Made by a program: the position numbers and the translations under genes. Below are positions 33,151 through 42,203 of a stretch of 64,000 bases of DNA, piece by piece; position 1 is the stretch's first letter, and every line of letters starts with the position of its first letter. This DNA is from JAKACA01 sp963735115 (GTDB taxonomy: Bacteria > Actinomycetota > Acidimicrobiia > Acidimicrobiales > Bog-793): contig CAVTJR010000001.1 in the NCBI GenBank assembly GCA_963735115.1, positions 930,001 through 994,000 of the forward strand. Reading direction: 5' to 3'. A model generated the notes under the pieces. It saw only the letters and a program-made list of their open reading frames with translations. It was not told the DNA's origin and ran no database searches.

Positions 33151-34548
33151 TTAGCGCGGCCTCCCGCGGCGGCGAGTCGACCCGAAACTCGTCGGCGGCG
33201 TTTCAGGGCTGGACTTCGGTGCCCCGTTGCCGGAAGCAGACGGTCTGTCTGACCTCGATCCGTTGCCGTCCGCCTCGCCGGGACGTTGGCCCGTGGGGGC
33301 CGACCGGGCCTTGGCTGCCTGCCCGTTGCCGCCCGCTTGGCCCGGCTTGCGGGGCTGGCCTGAGCGGGGCTGGCCCGGCCTGTTCGTCTGACCCGGCTTG
33401 CTGGGCTGGCTGGAGCGGGGCTGACCTGGGCGGGGCTGACCGGGGCGCTTGGCCTGTCCTGGCTTGCCACCCTGGCCCGTCCTCGCCGACCCGTTGCGAC
33501 TCGCCAGCGGCGGCTTCGACCCTGCGGGCCGGCCACTCTGACCGGGGCGCCCACCTTGGTTGGGCTTGCGGATCGGCTTCTTTGCGTTGCGCGCCGCCTC
33601 CTCGGACGGTTCCAGCGTCGGGTCTACCTGTGGCGCCAGTGCCGCCAAGCGTGCTCGCCAGCCCTTTGGTGCCTCCACGACCGGTGGGGGGTTCTTGAGC
33701 TTCATCTCTTTCAGCTTCCGCATCGACTCGACGATGTGCGGGTCCTTCTTGTACATCCATTCCTGTTGGCCGACCCGGAACATGCTCGAGACGATGAAGT
33801 AGAGGCCGACGCCGGCGGGGAACTCGATGTAGATGAAAACGAAGATCAACGGCATGAACTTCTGGATCTGCTGCATCTGCTGGTTGGCACCAGCTTGAGG
33901 GTTGCGGTTCGTGATCTGCCAGATCGACACGTACTGCAGCGCCACTGCGACGAGGATCACGATGACGTAAGGGATGACGTCGACCCAGTGGAGCTGATGC
34001 GACCGCACCGAGTCCGCCAGGTTGAGCCCGAAGGCCTCCATCTTGCCGCCGCTGTGGATGAGGTTCTCGTAGAGGCGGGTCTTCTTGTCGATGAATTCCG
34101 GGTCGGCGACGACTCGGGCCGCCTTGCCCGTCCCGACCGTCGTCAGCCTCGTCATGCCGCGGATCGTGTTGTACAGGACGATGAAGACAGGGAACTGCAT
34201 GAACATCGGCAGACAGCCGCCGGTCGGGCTGACGCCGTTCTCCCGGTAGAGGGCCATCATCTCTTCTTGCTGAGCGGTGGTGACCTCCCGCCGCTCCTCG
34301 GCCGACATGCCCGGCTTCTTCTTGTACTTGTTGCGCAACTTCAGCAGCTCGGGTTGCAACAGCTGCATCTGCATCATCGACCGCGTGCCCTTGCGAGTGA
34401 GCGGGAAGACGATGATCATCGTCACCAACGTGAGCAAGATGATGGCGATGCCGTAGTTACCAGAGATGCTGTAGAAGGCCGCCAGCAACCAGCCGAACAG
34501 TTTCGCGAACGGCGTGATAGCGGTCGTATAGAAGGCGGCGAGGATCAT
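33151..34548 (-). CDS. yidC: Membrane protein insertase YidC with long basic tail
   Basis: A 465-residue YidC/Oxa1 insertase. The first 300 residues form the insertase core: GWLLAAFYSISGNYGIAIILL, the TRKGTRSMMQMQLLQPELLKL region, the GVSPTGGCLPMFMQFPVFIVLY groove and the QQMQQIQKFMPLIFVFIYI helix. The last 140 residues are a disordered, positively charged tail made of short Pro-Gly-Gln/Arg/Lys units (about 330-465), much longer than usual. Such tails may hold ribosomes near the insertase. It sits between yidD and jag. Confidence 0.95.
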   Translation of the reverse strand: MILAAFYTTAITPFAKLFGWLLAAFYSISGNYGIAIILLTLVTMIIVFPLTRKGTRSMMQMQLLQPELLKLRNKYKKKPGMSAEERREVTTAQQEEMMALYRENGVSPTGGCLPMFMQFPVFIVLYNTIRGMTRLTTVGTGKAARVVADPEFIDKKTRLYENLIHSGGKMEAFGLNLADSVRSHQLHWVDVIPYVIVILVAVALQYVSIWQITNRNPQAGANQQMQQIQKFMPLIFVFIYIEFPAGVGLYFIVSSMFRVGQQEWMYKKDPHIVESMRKLKEMKLKNPPPVVEAPKGWRARLAALAPQVDPTLEPSEEAARNAKKPIRKPNQGGRPGQSGRPAGSKPPLASRNGSARTGQGGKPGQAKRPGQPRPGQPRSSQPSKPGQTNRPGQPRSGQPRKPGQAGGNGQAAKARSAPTGQRPGEADGNGSRSDRPSASGNGAPKSSPETPPTSFGSTRRRGRPR

Positions 34549-34555
34549 GAAGGGC

Positions 34556-34777
34556 TCACTTGGCGGGAACGGGATCGTACCCGCGACCGCCCAGCGGGCG
34601 GCATCTGGCGAGACGACGGATCGTCAACCACGCGCCGCGGCCTGATCCGTGCTCGCTGACGGCTTCGATGGCGTACTCCGAACACGAGGGGACGAACCGG
34701 CAGGGCGAAAGCCGCCCCTTCCGAGCACCCTGGTACAGACGGATGAGAAAGACGAGTGCACGCGTGGGTCGACTCAT
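34556..34777 (-). CDS. yidD: Membrane protein insertion efficiency factor YidD
   Basis: A 73-residue YidD with LIRLYQGARKGRLSPCRFVPSCSEYAIEAV, the near-invariant cysteine-containing core, then GRGYDPVP. It is a membrane-associated helper of YidC. The ATG overlaps the rnpA stop by four bases (ATGA), and yidC follows after 7 bases. Confidence 0.95.
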   Translation of the reverse strand: MSRPTRALVFLIRLYQGARKGRLSPCRFVPSCSEYAIEAVSEHGSGRGAWLTIRRLARCRPLGGRGYDPVPAK

Positions 34778-35166
34778 GGCTCGCCTACCCCGCTCGCACG
34801 TTGCATCGCTTCGGTCACCCGTCTCCTCAGTTCCTGGAACGAGACGTTCCGCACACCGGGCTCCACGCCGATGAGGTACGCCCCGGGCGGCACCTGCGGT
34901 ACGACCTCTCGAGCGACCTCACGAAGGCGGCGCCGACACCGGTTACGCTCCGTCGCCCTGCCCACACGACGAGGTACGGAATAGGCGACCCTACGGGATT
35001 GATCTGCAGGCAGCGCTGGCTCGTAGTGTACCCCGACCGGCCCGGAGCGGGCACGTCGGCCTGAGCGCCGAAGAGCCGCGAACGTGGCGCGCCCACGGAC
35101 CGGGTCGAGCCGCACACGAGCTCCGTCGTGGCGAGCGACGAGCTCGCCGCGGTCGGCCTCCCGCAC
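34774..35166 (-). CDS. rnpA: Ribonuclease P protein component
   Basis: About 130 residues. The RNase P protein core is clear: RRVAYSVPRRVGRATERNRCRRRLREV with the RNR signature that binds RNase P RNA, then the PPGAYLIGVEPG segment. The GTG at 35166 has GGAGGA six bases upstream and gives a polar extension of about 25 residues before the conserved core. It matures tRNA 5' ends together with RNase P RNA, which is not in this window. It lies between rpmH and yidD. Confidence 0.92.
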   Translation of the reverse strand: MREADRGELVARHDGARVRLDPVRGRATFAALRRSGRRARSGPVGVHYEPALPADQSRRVAYSVPRRVGRATERNRCRRRLREVAREVVPQVPPGAYLIGVEPGVRNVSFQELRRRVTEAMQRASGVGEP

Positions 35167-35209
35167 TTGGGTTCCTCCGGCCCGACGCGGCTCCTGGCCG
35201 GCGTTGGTC

Positions 35210-35344
35210 TCAGGCGGAGAGCTTCGCGCGACCACGGCGGCGACGGGCTTTCAGGATCGCCTGGCCGGCGCGAGTCGACATCCGGTGCCGAAAACCGTGC
35301 TTGCGGGCACGTTTCCGGTTGTTCGGTTGGAATGTGCGCTTCAT
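35210..35344 (-). CDS. rpmH: 50S ribosomal protein bL34
   Basis: A 44-residue bL34, reading MKRTFQPNNRKRARKHGFR at the start and ending RRRRGRAKLSA. It is a fully conserved, very basic small protein of the large subunit. GAGCAAG lies before the ATG. First gene of the rpmH-rnpA-yidD-yidC-jag-rsmG operon. Confidence 0.97.
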   Translation of the reverse strand: MKRTFQPNNRKRARKHGFRHRMSTRAGQAILKARRRRGRAKLSA

Positions 35345-35491
35345 CTTGCTCTCTTCATCGGTTCTGGCGCGGTGCGCGAATCACGGGACGAACGCACCGG
35401 GCAGAGACCGGACAGGTGCGCGCATCAAACACTCCGCCGGAGGCTCGGCTATAGAGACGCGCCAAACCAGGCGTCGCGAAGGACAGGCGTC

Positions 35492-35520
35492 ACTCTACTG
35501 TCACCGTTCGAAAAATTCAA
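35492..35520 (-). promoter_or_regulatory. rpmH operon promoter
   Basis: On the minus strand: -35 TTGAAT, 17 bases, -10 TAGAGT. This would start transcription near 35485, leaving a leader of about 140 bases. Confidence 0.55.
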
Positions 35521-35689
35521 GCGGACGGACGACATCGAGCCGTGAGGGTAGCTAGCTCTGCTGAGCAGGGAGTTCCTCTCGACCGATGGCGCGCGAAGAA
35601 CCAAGAGTGCCGCAGATGGTAGGGCTGAGCAGGAAAAAGACCCCGCGGATTTCCCGTGGCGTCCCTCGGCACGTTTGCCGGCGGCGCAG

Positions 35690-35695
35690 TACTAT
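35690..35695 (+). promoter_or_regulatory. Candidate dnaA -10 box
   Basis: TACTAT, with TCGGCA 18 bases upstream as a weak -35. It would give a leader of about 40 bases to the GTG at 35744. Confidence 0.4.
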
Positions 35696-35743
35696 GCCGC
35701 GTTCGCGTGGCTTCGCCCGCCGTCCACACCTGTGGATTCCGGT

Positions 35744-37219
35744 GTGGAGAACATCTCGACCGGAGTGCCCGAGCTGGTGACAGAAGCCCAACAATTGTGG
35801 AACGACTGCTCAGATGCGCTGAGATCGCAGGTCTCAGAAGCTGCCTGGAAAGCCTGGTTCTCCGGCATCCGCCCCCTGGCCGTAGCCAATGGGACGCTCG
35901 TACTCGGAGTGCCAAACGCTGTCGTACGCGAACGCCTCGAAGGTCGCTTCGCCGCCCTCTTGCAGGACGCCCTCCACGACACCTCGGGCAAGGACTACCC
36001 GGTGCGCTTCGATGTCGAGATAGCGGAGGCGCCCGCCGGGGAGGAGGGCGCCCCCCAGATGGGCTACTCCGGCAGCCTTGACGCATCCCGGCAACTGGAG
36101 CGGGATGGTCGTGCTGCCGGCCAGCGGCCGGATCGATCCACGCGCAACGGCAGCCGCGAGGTGACGTCGTTCTCCAGCGGGACCGATGCCCCTTTCAACG
36201 CCCGTTACACCTTCGACGCTTTCGTCATCGGGCCCTCCAACCGGTTCGCCCATGCGGCCGCTCTTTCGGTGGCGGAAGCGCCGGCGCGCTCGTACAACCC
36301 ACTGTTCGTATACGGAAGCGCCGGGCTAGGCAAGACTCACTTGCTGCAGGCCATCGGGAACTACGTACGTGAGAACTTCCCACGCCTGCGCGTCCGCTAC
36401 GTCTCGACCGAGACGTTCATGAACGAATTCGTCGAAACCCTCCGCGCCAAGGACGACATGGGTGCCTTCCGCCGGCGATACCGCGAATGCGACGTCCTCC
36501 TCATCGACGACGTGCAATTCATGGACCGCAAGGAGTCACTGCAAGAGGAGCTCTTTCACACGTTCAACTCCCTCTACGGAGCTTCCAAGCAGATCGTGCT
36601 CACTTCCGACCGGCCGCCGAAAGCCATTGCCACGCTCGAGGACCGGCTCCGTAGCCGGCTGCTCTCGGGTCTCACGACCGACATTCAGCCGCCGGAGCTC
36701 GAGACGCGGATCGCCATCCTCCGCACGAAAGCAGAGCATGAGGGCGCTGTCGTGAGTGACGAGGTGCTGGATTTCATCGCCTCCAACGTCCGTGACAACA
36801 TCCGGGAGCTCGAGGGGGCACTCATCCGGGTGACGGCCTTCGCCAGCTTGAACCGCCAACCGCTCACCCGCGAGACGGCCGAGATCGTGCTTGCCGACAT
36901 GGTGGCCGCCAGCCAACCTCGCCAGATCACCGCCCAGCAGATCCTCGAGATGAGCGCCTCCCACTTCGGTTTCTCGATGGAAGACCTCTGCGGACCGAGC
37001 CGTCGCCGGCCCCTCGTCATGGCTCGACAGATCGCCATGTACTTGTTCAGGGACTTGACGGACTTCAGCTATCCGGCGATCGGGCGGGAGTTTGGTGGCC
37101 GCGACCACACGACCGTCATTCATGCCTACGACAAGATCTCCGGCCTGATGAAAGAACGCCGCAACGTCTATGACACCGTCACCGAGCTCATCGTCCGCTT
37201 GAAGAGCAATAACGGATGA
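35744..37219 (+). CDS. dnaA: Chromosomal replication initiator DnaA
   Basis: About 491 residues. Domain I spans roughly the first 85 residues; a short domain II follows; then the AAA+ domain: RYTFDAFVIGPSNRFAHAAAL, Walker A GSAGLGKTHL, Walker B VLLIDDVQFM. Domain IV is the DNA-binding end with the GREFGGRDHTTVIHAYDKI box-recognition signature. It opens the origin and loads DnaB, here with DciA. The start is uncertain: GTG 35744 is chosen because it follows the promoter and short upstream boxes; GTG 35765 is possible. dnaN follows after 256 bases. Confidence 0.96.
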   Translation: MENISTGVPELVTEAQQLWNDCSDALRSQVSEAAWKAWFSGIRPLAVANGTLVLGVPNAVVRERLEGRFAALLQDALHDTSGKDYPVRFDVEIAEAPAGEEGAPQMGYSGSLDASRQLERDGRAAGQRPDRSTRNGSREVTSFSSGTDAPFNARYTFDAFVIGPSNRFAHAAALSVAEAPARSYNPLFVYGSAGLGKTHLLQAIGNYVRENFPRLRVRYVSTETFMNEFVETLRAKDDMGAFRRRYRECDVLLIDDVQFMDRKESLQEELFHTFNSLYGASKQIVLTSDRPPKAIATLEDRLRSRLLSGLTTDIQPPELETRIAILRTKAEHEGAVVSDEVLDFIASNVRDNIRELEGALIRVTAFASLNRQPLTRETAEIVLADMVAASQPRQITAQQILEMSASHFGFSMEDLCGPSRRRPLVMARQIAMYLFRDLTDFSYPAIGREFGGRDHTTVIHAYDKISGLMKERRNVYDTVTELIVRLKSNNG

Positions 37220-37475
37220 CCGTCAAACGGTGGACGACACTGGGGACAGCTGCGGGACAGCCCGCCAACTGCATGTGGACCGCGGCCGGCGATGCGGGGA
37301 TGGCCGAGGAAGTCATCCCCAGGCTCAGAAGCTCGCAACGCCTCGCTGTGCATGGTCGTGGAAATCCCGCGCGGGGACGGGAATGATGTGAGCAGGGTTT
37401 CTTAAGGCTTCTCCACAGTCCACAGCCCTTATTACTGTCTCGAATTCTTAAACAAACCAGAAGGAGTCACCAACG
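37220..37475. other. dnaA-dnaN intergenic region, candidate oriC
   Basis: 256 bases. It contains overlapping DnaA-box-like words TTCTCCACA (37409-37417) and CAGTCCACA (37416-37424), a TGTGGACCG word at 37274-37282, and an AT-rich tract (about 37429-37456) that could be the unwinding element. Boxes are few and imperfect. Gene context is the main reason to place the origin here. Confidence 0.5.
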
Positions 37476-38600
37476 GTGAGGTTCCGAGCGGACCGTGACA
37501 GCCTCCTAGAGGCCGTCGTCACAGCCAGCAGGGCAACGGCAGCACGATCGGGCATGGCAGGAGGGATCGCGGGGCTGCAGCTGTCGCTCCGCGGCGATCA
37601 GTTGGAGGTTGTCGGATCCGACCCCGACCTCGTGATCGAGTCGCGTTGCCAGGTCTCGGGTGATTCTGACGGCAGCGTGCTTGTGCCCAGTCGCCTCGTT
37701 TCCGACATCATCAGATCCTTCGACCCTGGTGCGGTGAATGTCGCCGGCGGTGAGGAGGAGGTTCGCTTTACCTCCGGTCAAGCCGAGTTCACGGTGAGGG
37801 TGGCCGTTGGCGCCGAGATCACTCGGCTCGGGTCTCCTGAGTCGGACGGCATCAAATTGCCAGCCGCGGACTTCGGTGAAGGTCTTCGACAGGTGGTCCG
37901 CGCCGCCCTGGCCGATGACTCGCGCGCCCCCCAGCTCACCGGGGTCCTCATGGAGGCAACAGAGAGAGGCTTGCGGCTCACGGCTACCGACTCCTACCGG
38001 TTGGCGTTTCGCGACTTCGAAGGCTTGAGCGTGCTCGAGCCCGGCTCACACGTGCTCGTGCCGGCGAAGGCTCTCGGTGAGGTTCAGCGACTTGTCAGCG
38101 GACTGAAGGACGGCGACGAGTCGGAGCTCGTCTTCCGCCACAGCGACCTCGACGCCGTCTTCGACCTCGGTTCGGTACGAATCACGACCCGTTTGTTGCG
38201 CGGGTCGTTCCCCGACGTCCAGCGCCTCGTCCCCACGAGCTATGAGTACGAGCTGAGCGTCCGACGGGAGGAGTTCGCCTCCGCTTTGCGCCGCGTCCGC
38301 CTCCTCGTGCGTGACAGCAAGGACATCACGACCCCCGTGCGGTTGTCGTTCCGCGAGGGAGGTGTCGAGCTCGCCGTCCTCACTCCGGAGAGTGGGAGAG
38401 CGGTCGAGGGCATCAAGGGTGAGTTCAAGGGTGCGGACGTGATGGTGGCCTTCAACCCCACCTACCTCCTCGAGGGCGTCGAAGCGGTGCGTTCGGACAC
38501 GCTCCTGGTGAAGGTCACCGACCCTGGTAAGCCGGCACTCGTGTCCGGTGAGGACGAGGACGAGTTTCGCTATCTGCTGATGCCCGTGAAGGTGTCCTGA
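37476..38600 (+). CDS. dnaN: DNA polymerase III sliding clamp (beta)
   Basis: A 374-residue beta clamp that holds polymerase III on DNA. The three-domain pattern is clear: MRFRADRDSLLEAV start, the QLTGVLMEATERGLRLTATDSYRLAF middle segment and the YLLMPVKVS-type C-terminus. The GTG start has AGAAGGAG upstream. It stands between dnaA and recF as in most bacteria. Confidence 0.96.
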   Translation: MRFRADRDSLLEAVVTASRATAARSGMAGGIAGLQLSLRGDQLEVVGSDPDLVIESRCQVSGDSDGSVLVPSRLVSDIIRSFDPGAVNVAGGEEEVRFTSGQAEFTVRVAVGAEITRLGSPESDGIKLPAADFGEGLRQVVRAALADDSRAPQLTGVLMEATERGLRLTATDSYRLAFRDFEGLSVLEPGSHVLVPAKALGEVQRLVSGLKDGDESELVFRHSDLDAVFDLGSVRITTRLLRGSFPDVQRLVPTSYEYELSVRREEFASALRRVRLLVRDSKDITTPVRLSFREGGVELAVLTPESGRAVEGIKGEFKGADVMVAFNPTYLLEGVEAVRSDTLLVKVTDPGKPALVSGEDEDEFRYLLMPVKVS

Positions 38601-38635
38601 CGACTGCCGCCACTCTCCCTGCCCCGGCGACGACG

Positions 38636-39706
38636 GTGGTCAGCCGTTTGGAGGTCGAGAACTTCCGCAATCTCGAGTCGCTCCGCCTCCTCCCCTCGAC
38701 AAGCGGGCTCACGGTCATCCAGGGAGACAACGGTGCTGGCAAGACCAGCTTGCTGGAGGCTCTCGTCTACTGCTCGGTGCTGCGTTCGTTTCGCGGTGTG
38801 CCGAAAGAGGCCGTCATCCGTACCGGAGCAGATCAGGCCTCCGTCCGCTGTGAGCTCCACTACGGGACCCGTCGTGTCGACATTGATGTCGACATCCTGG
38901 CCGGTCGGCGGGACCGGGCCGAGCGCAACCGCCAGCGGATCGACGGGTCCCGCCAGTTGCTCGAGGTTCTGCGAACGACCTTGTTCACACCGGACGATCT
39001 CGAGCTGGCGAAGGGATCGCCCTCCCTGCGCCGTGATCTCCTCGACGACGTGATCGCGGCCACCCGACCTCGGCTCGGCGCCGAGCGGATGAACCTCGAC
39101 CGCATCCTCCGCCAGCGCAACGCCTTGCTGCGCCAGCTCGGCGGCCGCCTCGACGACACCGCAGCGGCAACGCTCGATGTGTGGGACGAGCGCCTAGCAG
39201 AGACGGGCGAGCGTGTCGCCGTCGCACGTACTGAGCTGACCGATGATCTCGTTCCCCTCGCCCGCGAGGCCTTTGCCGCTCTGGCTCCTGGTGCCGGTGC
39301 CCTCGAGCTCCACTACGTCTGTTCCTACGAAGGCACCCTCGCTTCAGCTCTGGCCGCCGCTCGCCCCGACGACCTCCGTCGGCAGCTGACCACTGTCGGC
39401 CCGCAACGCGACGAGCTGGAGATCGTCGCCGGTGGGCTTGACGCCCGCACTCGGCTCTCGCAAGGCCGACAGCGGTGTGTGGCCCTCGCCCTCCGCCTTG
39501 CCACCCACCGCCACGTCACGGGGGTCACCGGGACCACGCCCGTGTTGCTGCTCGACGACGCCTTCTCCGAGCTCGATGAGCCGACGGCGAGGGCCCTCGT
39601 GAACGAGCTGCCGTCGACGCAGGCGCTGTTGACGACAGCCGGGGCGCTGCCGCCAGGGGCGACACCAGATCTCGTCGTTCGCTTGGAGAAGGGAGTCCTG
39701 TCGTGA
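38636..39706 (+). CDS. recF: DNA replication and repair protein RecF
   Basis: A 356-residue SMC-like ATPase that loads RecA at gaps. Walker A is IQGDNGAGKTSLLEAL, the signature LSQGRQRCVALALRLA is near the end, and Walker B is LLLDDAFSELDEP. The FRNLESLRL segment is the usual opening. The GTG at 38636 starts 35 bases after dnaN. It overlaps dciA by four bases (GTGA). Confidence 0.95.
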   Translation: MVSRLEVENFRNLESLRLLPSTSGLTVIQGDNGAGKTSLLEALVYCSVLRSFRGVPKEAVIRTGADQASVRCELHYGTRRVDIDVDILAGRRDRAERNRQRIDGSRQLLEVLRTTLFTPDDLELAKGSPSLRRDLLDDVIAATRPRLGAERMNLDRILRQRNALLRQLGGRLDDTAAATLDVWDERLAETGERVAVARTELTDDLVPLAREAFAALAPGAGALELHYVCSYEGTLASALAAARPDDLRRQLTTVGPQRDELEIVAGGLDARTRLSQGRQRCVALALRLATHRHVTGVTGTTPVLLLDDAFSELDEPTARALVNELPSTQALLTTAGALPPGATPDLVVRLEKGVLS

Positions 39707-40044
39707 ACGATGCCGGCACGGGTCCCGTCGGGCTGCCGATCGGCGAGGCGACCCGACGCTTGCTGCGCGCCCGCGGCCTCGAGGCGACCGTGACGTTGGG
39801 TGACGTCGCTTCCGCATGGGGCGAGATCGTCGGTCCTCTGGTGGCCGCTCACGCGCAGCCGCGGGCGCTGCATGCCTCCACACTGACGGTCGAGGTTGAC
39901 GATCCGGCTTGGGCGACCCAGATCCAGTTCCTCTCCGCCAGCATCTTGCGCGGGCTGTCGGAGCGCCTGGGTGAACGTACTCCGACGAGTTTGAGCCTAC
40001 GAGTGGCACGGGGTGCTCCCGGCCGCTCGGGTTGGCGGAGTTGA
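39703..40044 (+). CDS. dciA: DUF721/DciA-type helicase loader
   Basis: A 113-residue DUF721 protein. The WGEIVGPLVAAHAQP segment followed by LTVEVDDPAWATQIQFL is the family core. DciA proteins interact with DnaB and take the place of DnaC/DnaI as helicase loader in many bacteria, including mycobacteria. No DnaC or DnaI is present, so this is the likely loader for the intein-containing DnaB. The GTG overlaps the recF stop. Confidence 0.88.
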   Translation: MNDAGTGPVGLPIGEATRRLLRARGLEATVTLGDVASAWGEIVGPLVAAHAQPRALHASTLTVEVDDPAWATQIQFLSASILRGLSERLGERTPTSLSLRVARGAPGRSGWRS

Positions 40045-40101
40045 CCGAGAAAGTCCAAAGAAACCCGCCTCTTTGTGCCCGGATCCGGTTGCTCTAGCGG
40101 G

Positions 40102-40107
40102 TACAAT
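40102..40107 (+). promoter_or_regulatory. Candidate gyrB -10 box
   Basis: TACAAT in a GGGTACAATGG context, about 85 bases before the gyrB start. No strong -35 is seen, so the call rests on the -10 alone. Confidence 0.45.
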
Positions 40108-40191
40108 GGAGTGCATCGCCGAGTCTCCTGCTTCCCTCGTCGCGGGTAGTCGTCGGCCCTTGCCGTTTACCCCCGTTGGAAGGCCGCGCCC

Positions 40192-42141
40192 GTGGTGCTG
40201 GAGACCGAGAACAGAGATCGAATGTCGGTGACGGCGTCGTACGACGCGAGTGACATCACCATCTTGGAGGGGCTCGAACCCGTCCGGCTCCGACCTGGCA
40301 TGTACATCGGATCGACCGGGCCGAGCGGGCTTCACCATCTCGTGTGGGAGGTCGTCGACAACGCCGTCGACGAGGCGATGGCCGGTTACTGCACCCGGAT
40401 CGACGTCACGCTGCTCGCCGACGGCGGATGTCGGGTCGTCGACAACGGGCGCGGCATCCCCGTGGACCGCCATCCGCAGTACAAGGACAAGACGGCCGCA
40501 GAGATCGTGCTCACGATGCTGCACGCTGGCGGCAAATTCGGCGGGAGCGGCTACAAGGTCTCCGGCGGTCTGCACGGAGTCGGCGTCTCGGTGGTGAACG
40601 CCCTTTCGAGCCGCCTCGTGCTCGAGATCGATCGGGACGGCAAGCGCTACGGGATGGAATTCCGCGACGGCGGATCGCCCACCGGTGCCCTCAAGGTCAT
40701 CGGGGAGGCGCCGCCGGGTCGCACGGGCACGATCGTGTCTTTCTGGCCGGACGCCTCCATCTTCGACGAGGTCGAGTTCCGTGCCCAGACGGTGCTCGAG
40801 CGCCTGCAGATCATGGCTTTCCTCAACCGCGCCCTCGAGATCCGCTTCAAGGACGAGCGCCCGGGGCGCCAGGCCGAGGAGACCTTCCGCTACACGGGCG
40901 GCATCGTCGACTACGTGAAGCACCTCAACGCCGCCAAAGAGGCGCTGTTCCGCAAGGTGGCCTTCTTCACGCAGTCCGAGGACGACCAAGAGGTGGAGGT
41001 CGCCCTGCAGTGGAACACCGGCTTCTACGAGAGCATCTACTCCTTCGCCAATGGGATCGCCACCATCGAGGGCGGCATGCACGAGGAGGGGCTGCGCAAG
41101 TCGCTCACGAACGTCGTCAACAAGTACGGCAAGGTGTGGAACCTCGTGCGCGAGGGCGCCGAGACACTCGACGGCCGCGACATCCGGGAGGGCCTCACCG
41201 GCATCGTGTCCGTTCGCCTCACGAACCCGCAGTTCGAAGGCCAGACGAAGGGCAAGCTCGGCAACACCTCGACGCGGTCGCTCGTGGAACGGGCGACGAA
41301 TGCCAAGCTGAGTGAGTGGTTTGACGAGAACCCGAAGGAGGGCCGTCAGATCGTCCAGAAGGCGCTCCTCGCCCAACGAGCTCGCATGGCTGCCAACCAG
41401 GCCCGAGATCTCACGCGGCGAAAGAGCGCCCTCGACGGTGCCGGCCTGCCCGGCAAGCTCTACGACTGCTCGTCGCGGGACGCCCGCGAGTCTGAGCTGT
41501 TCATCGTGGAGGGCAACTCCGCCGCCGGCTCGGCCGTGAAGGCCCACGATCCGAGGACGCAGGCCATTCTGCCCATCCGCGGCAAGATCCTGAACGTCGA
41601 GCGCGCCCGTGTCGACAAGATGTTGAAGAACGAGGAGATCCAAGCGCTCATCATGGCGATCGGGGCTGGCTTGGCCGAGGAGTTCGACTTGGCGAAGATC
41701 CGCTACGGCAAGGTGATCATCCTCGCCGACGCCGATGTCGACGGCTCCCACATCCGCACCTTGCTGTTGACGTTCTTTCTCCGGCAGATGAAGCCGCTCA
41801 TCGAGGCCGGCCACGTGTATGCGGCCCAACCACCGCTGTACTCGGCCGAAGTCGGGACCTCGAAGGTCTACCTGAAAGACGACGCCGCCCGGGCGAGGTT
41901 CCTCGAAGAGCACCCGGGCTACTCAAAGGAGTTCCAGCGCCTGAAGGGGCTCGGGGAGATGAACTGGCAGGAGCTGAAGGAGACCACGATCGAGGCATCG
42001 AAGCGCTCTCTTCTTCAGATCAACATGGAGGTCGCGAGCATCGCCGACGAGGTCTGCTCGGTGCTGATGGGTGACGACGTCGAACAACGTCGCCATTTCA
42101 TCCAGATGAACGCAAAAGACATCCGCTTCCTCGACATCTGA
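40192..42141 (+). CDS. gyrB: DNA gyrase subunit B
   Basis: A 649-residue GyrB of the short actinobacterial type. The GHKL ATPase has EVVDNAVDEAMAG and the GRGIPVDRHP segment. The TOPRIM part has EGNSAAGSA and DADVDGSHI, and the C-terminus ends in the MNAKDIRFLDI signature. It uses ATP to drive negative supercoiling with GyrA. GTG at 40192 has GGAAGG eight bases upstream; ATG 40222 is the alternative. gyrA follows after 62 bases. Confidence 0.96.
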   Translation: MVLETENRDRMSVTASYDASDITILEGLEPVRLRPGMYIGSTGPSGLHHLVWEVVDNAVDEAMAGYCTRIDVTLLADGGCRVVDNGRGIPVDRHPQYKDKTAAEIVLTMLHAGGKFGGSGYKVSGGLHGVGVSVVNALSSRLVLEIDRDGKRYGMEFRDGGSPTGALKVIGEAPPGRTGTIVSFWPDASIFDEVEFRAQTVLERLQIMAFLNRALEIRFKDERPGRQAEETFRYTGGIVDYVKHLNAAKEALFRKVAFFTQSEDDQEVEVALQWNTGFYESIYSFANGIATIEGGMHEEGLRKSLTNVVNKYGKVWNLVREGAETLDGRDIREGLTGIVSVRLTNPQFEGQTKGKLGNTSTRSLVERATNAKLSEWFDENPKEGRQIVQKALLAQRARMAANQARDLTRRKSALDGAGLPGKLYDCSSRDARESELFIVEGNSAAGSAVKAHDPRTQAILPIRGKILNVERARVDKMLKNEEIQALIMAIGAGLAEEFDLAKIRYGKVIILADADVDGSHIRTLLLTFFLRQMKPLIEAGHVYAAQPPLYSAEVGTSKVYLKDDAARARFLEEHPGYSKEFQRLKGLGEMNWQELKETTIEASKRSLLQINMEVASIADEVCSVLMGDDVEQRRHFIQMNAKDIRFLDI

Positions 42142-42203
42142 TCGACGAGCCGTAGTGCCCCGCCCAAGCGGCGAGGGCAACGAATCTGGAGGAACGACAC
42201 GAC

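Larger units (their letters stand above)
35345..35743. other. rpmH-dnaA intergenic region
   Basis: 399 bases between the divergent rpmH and dnaA genes. It contains the rpmH promoter (35492-35520), a short AT-rich patch at 35510-35520, and the dnaA -10 box. Near the dnaA start are CCGTCCACA, TGTGGATTC and TGTGGAGAA, all one or two mismatches from a DnaA box. No gene is seen. Confidence 0.5.

Noticed and set aside
39997..41913. A long open frame antisense to gyrB
   Set aside because: Mirror of a well-conserved gene with no motif of its own.
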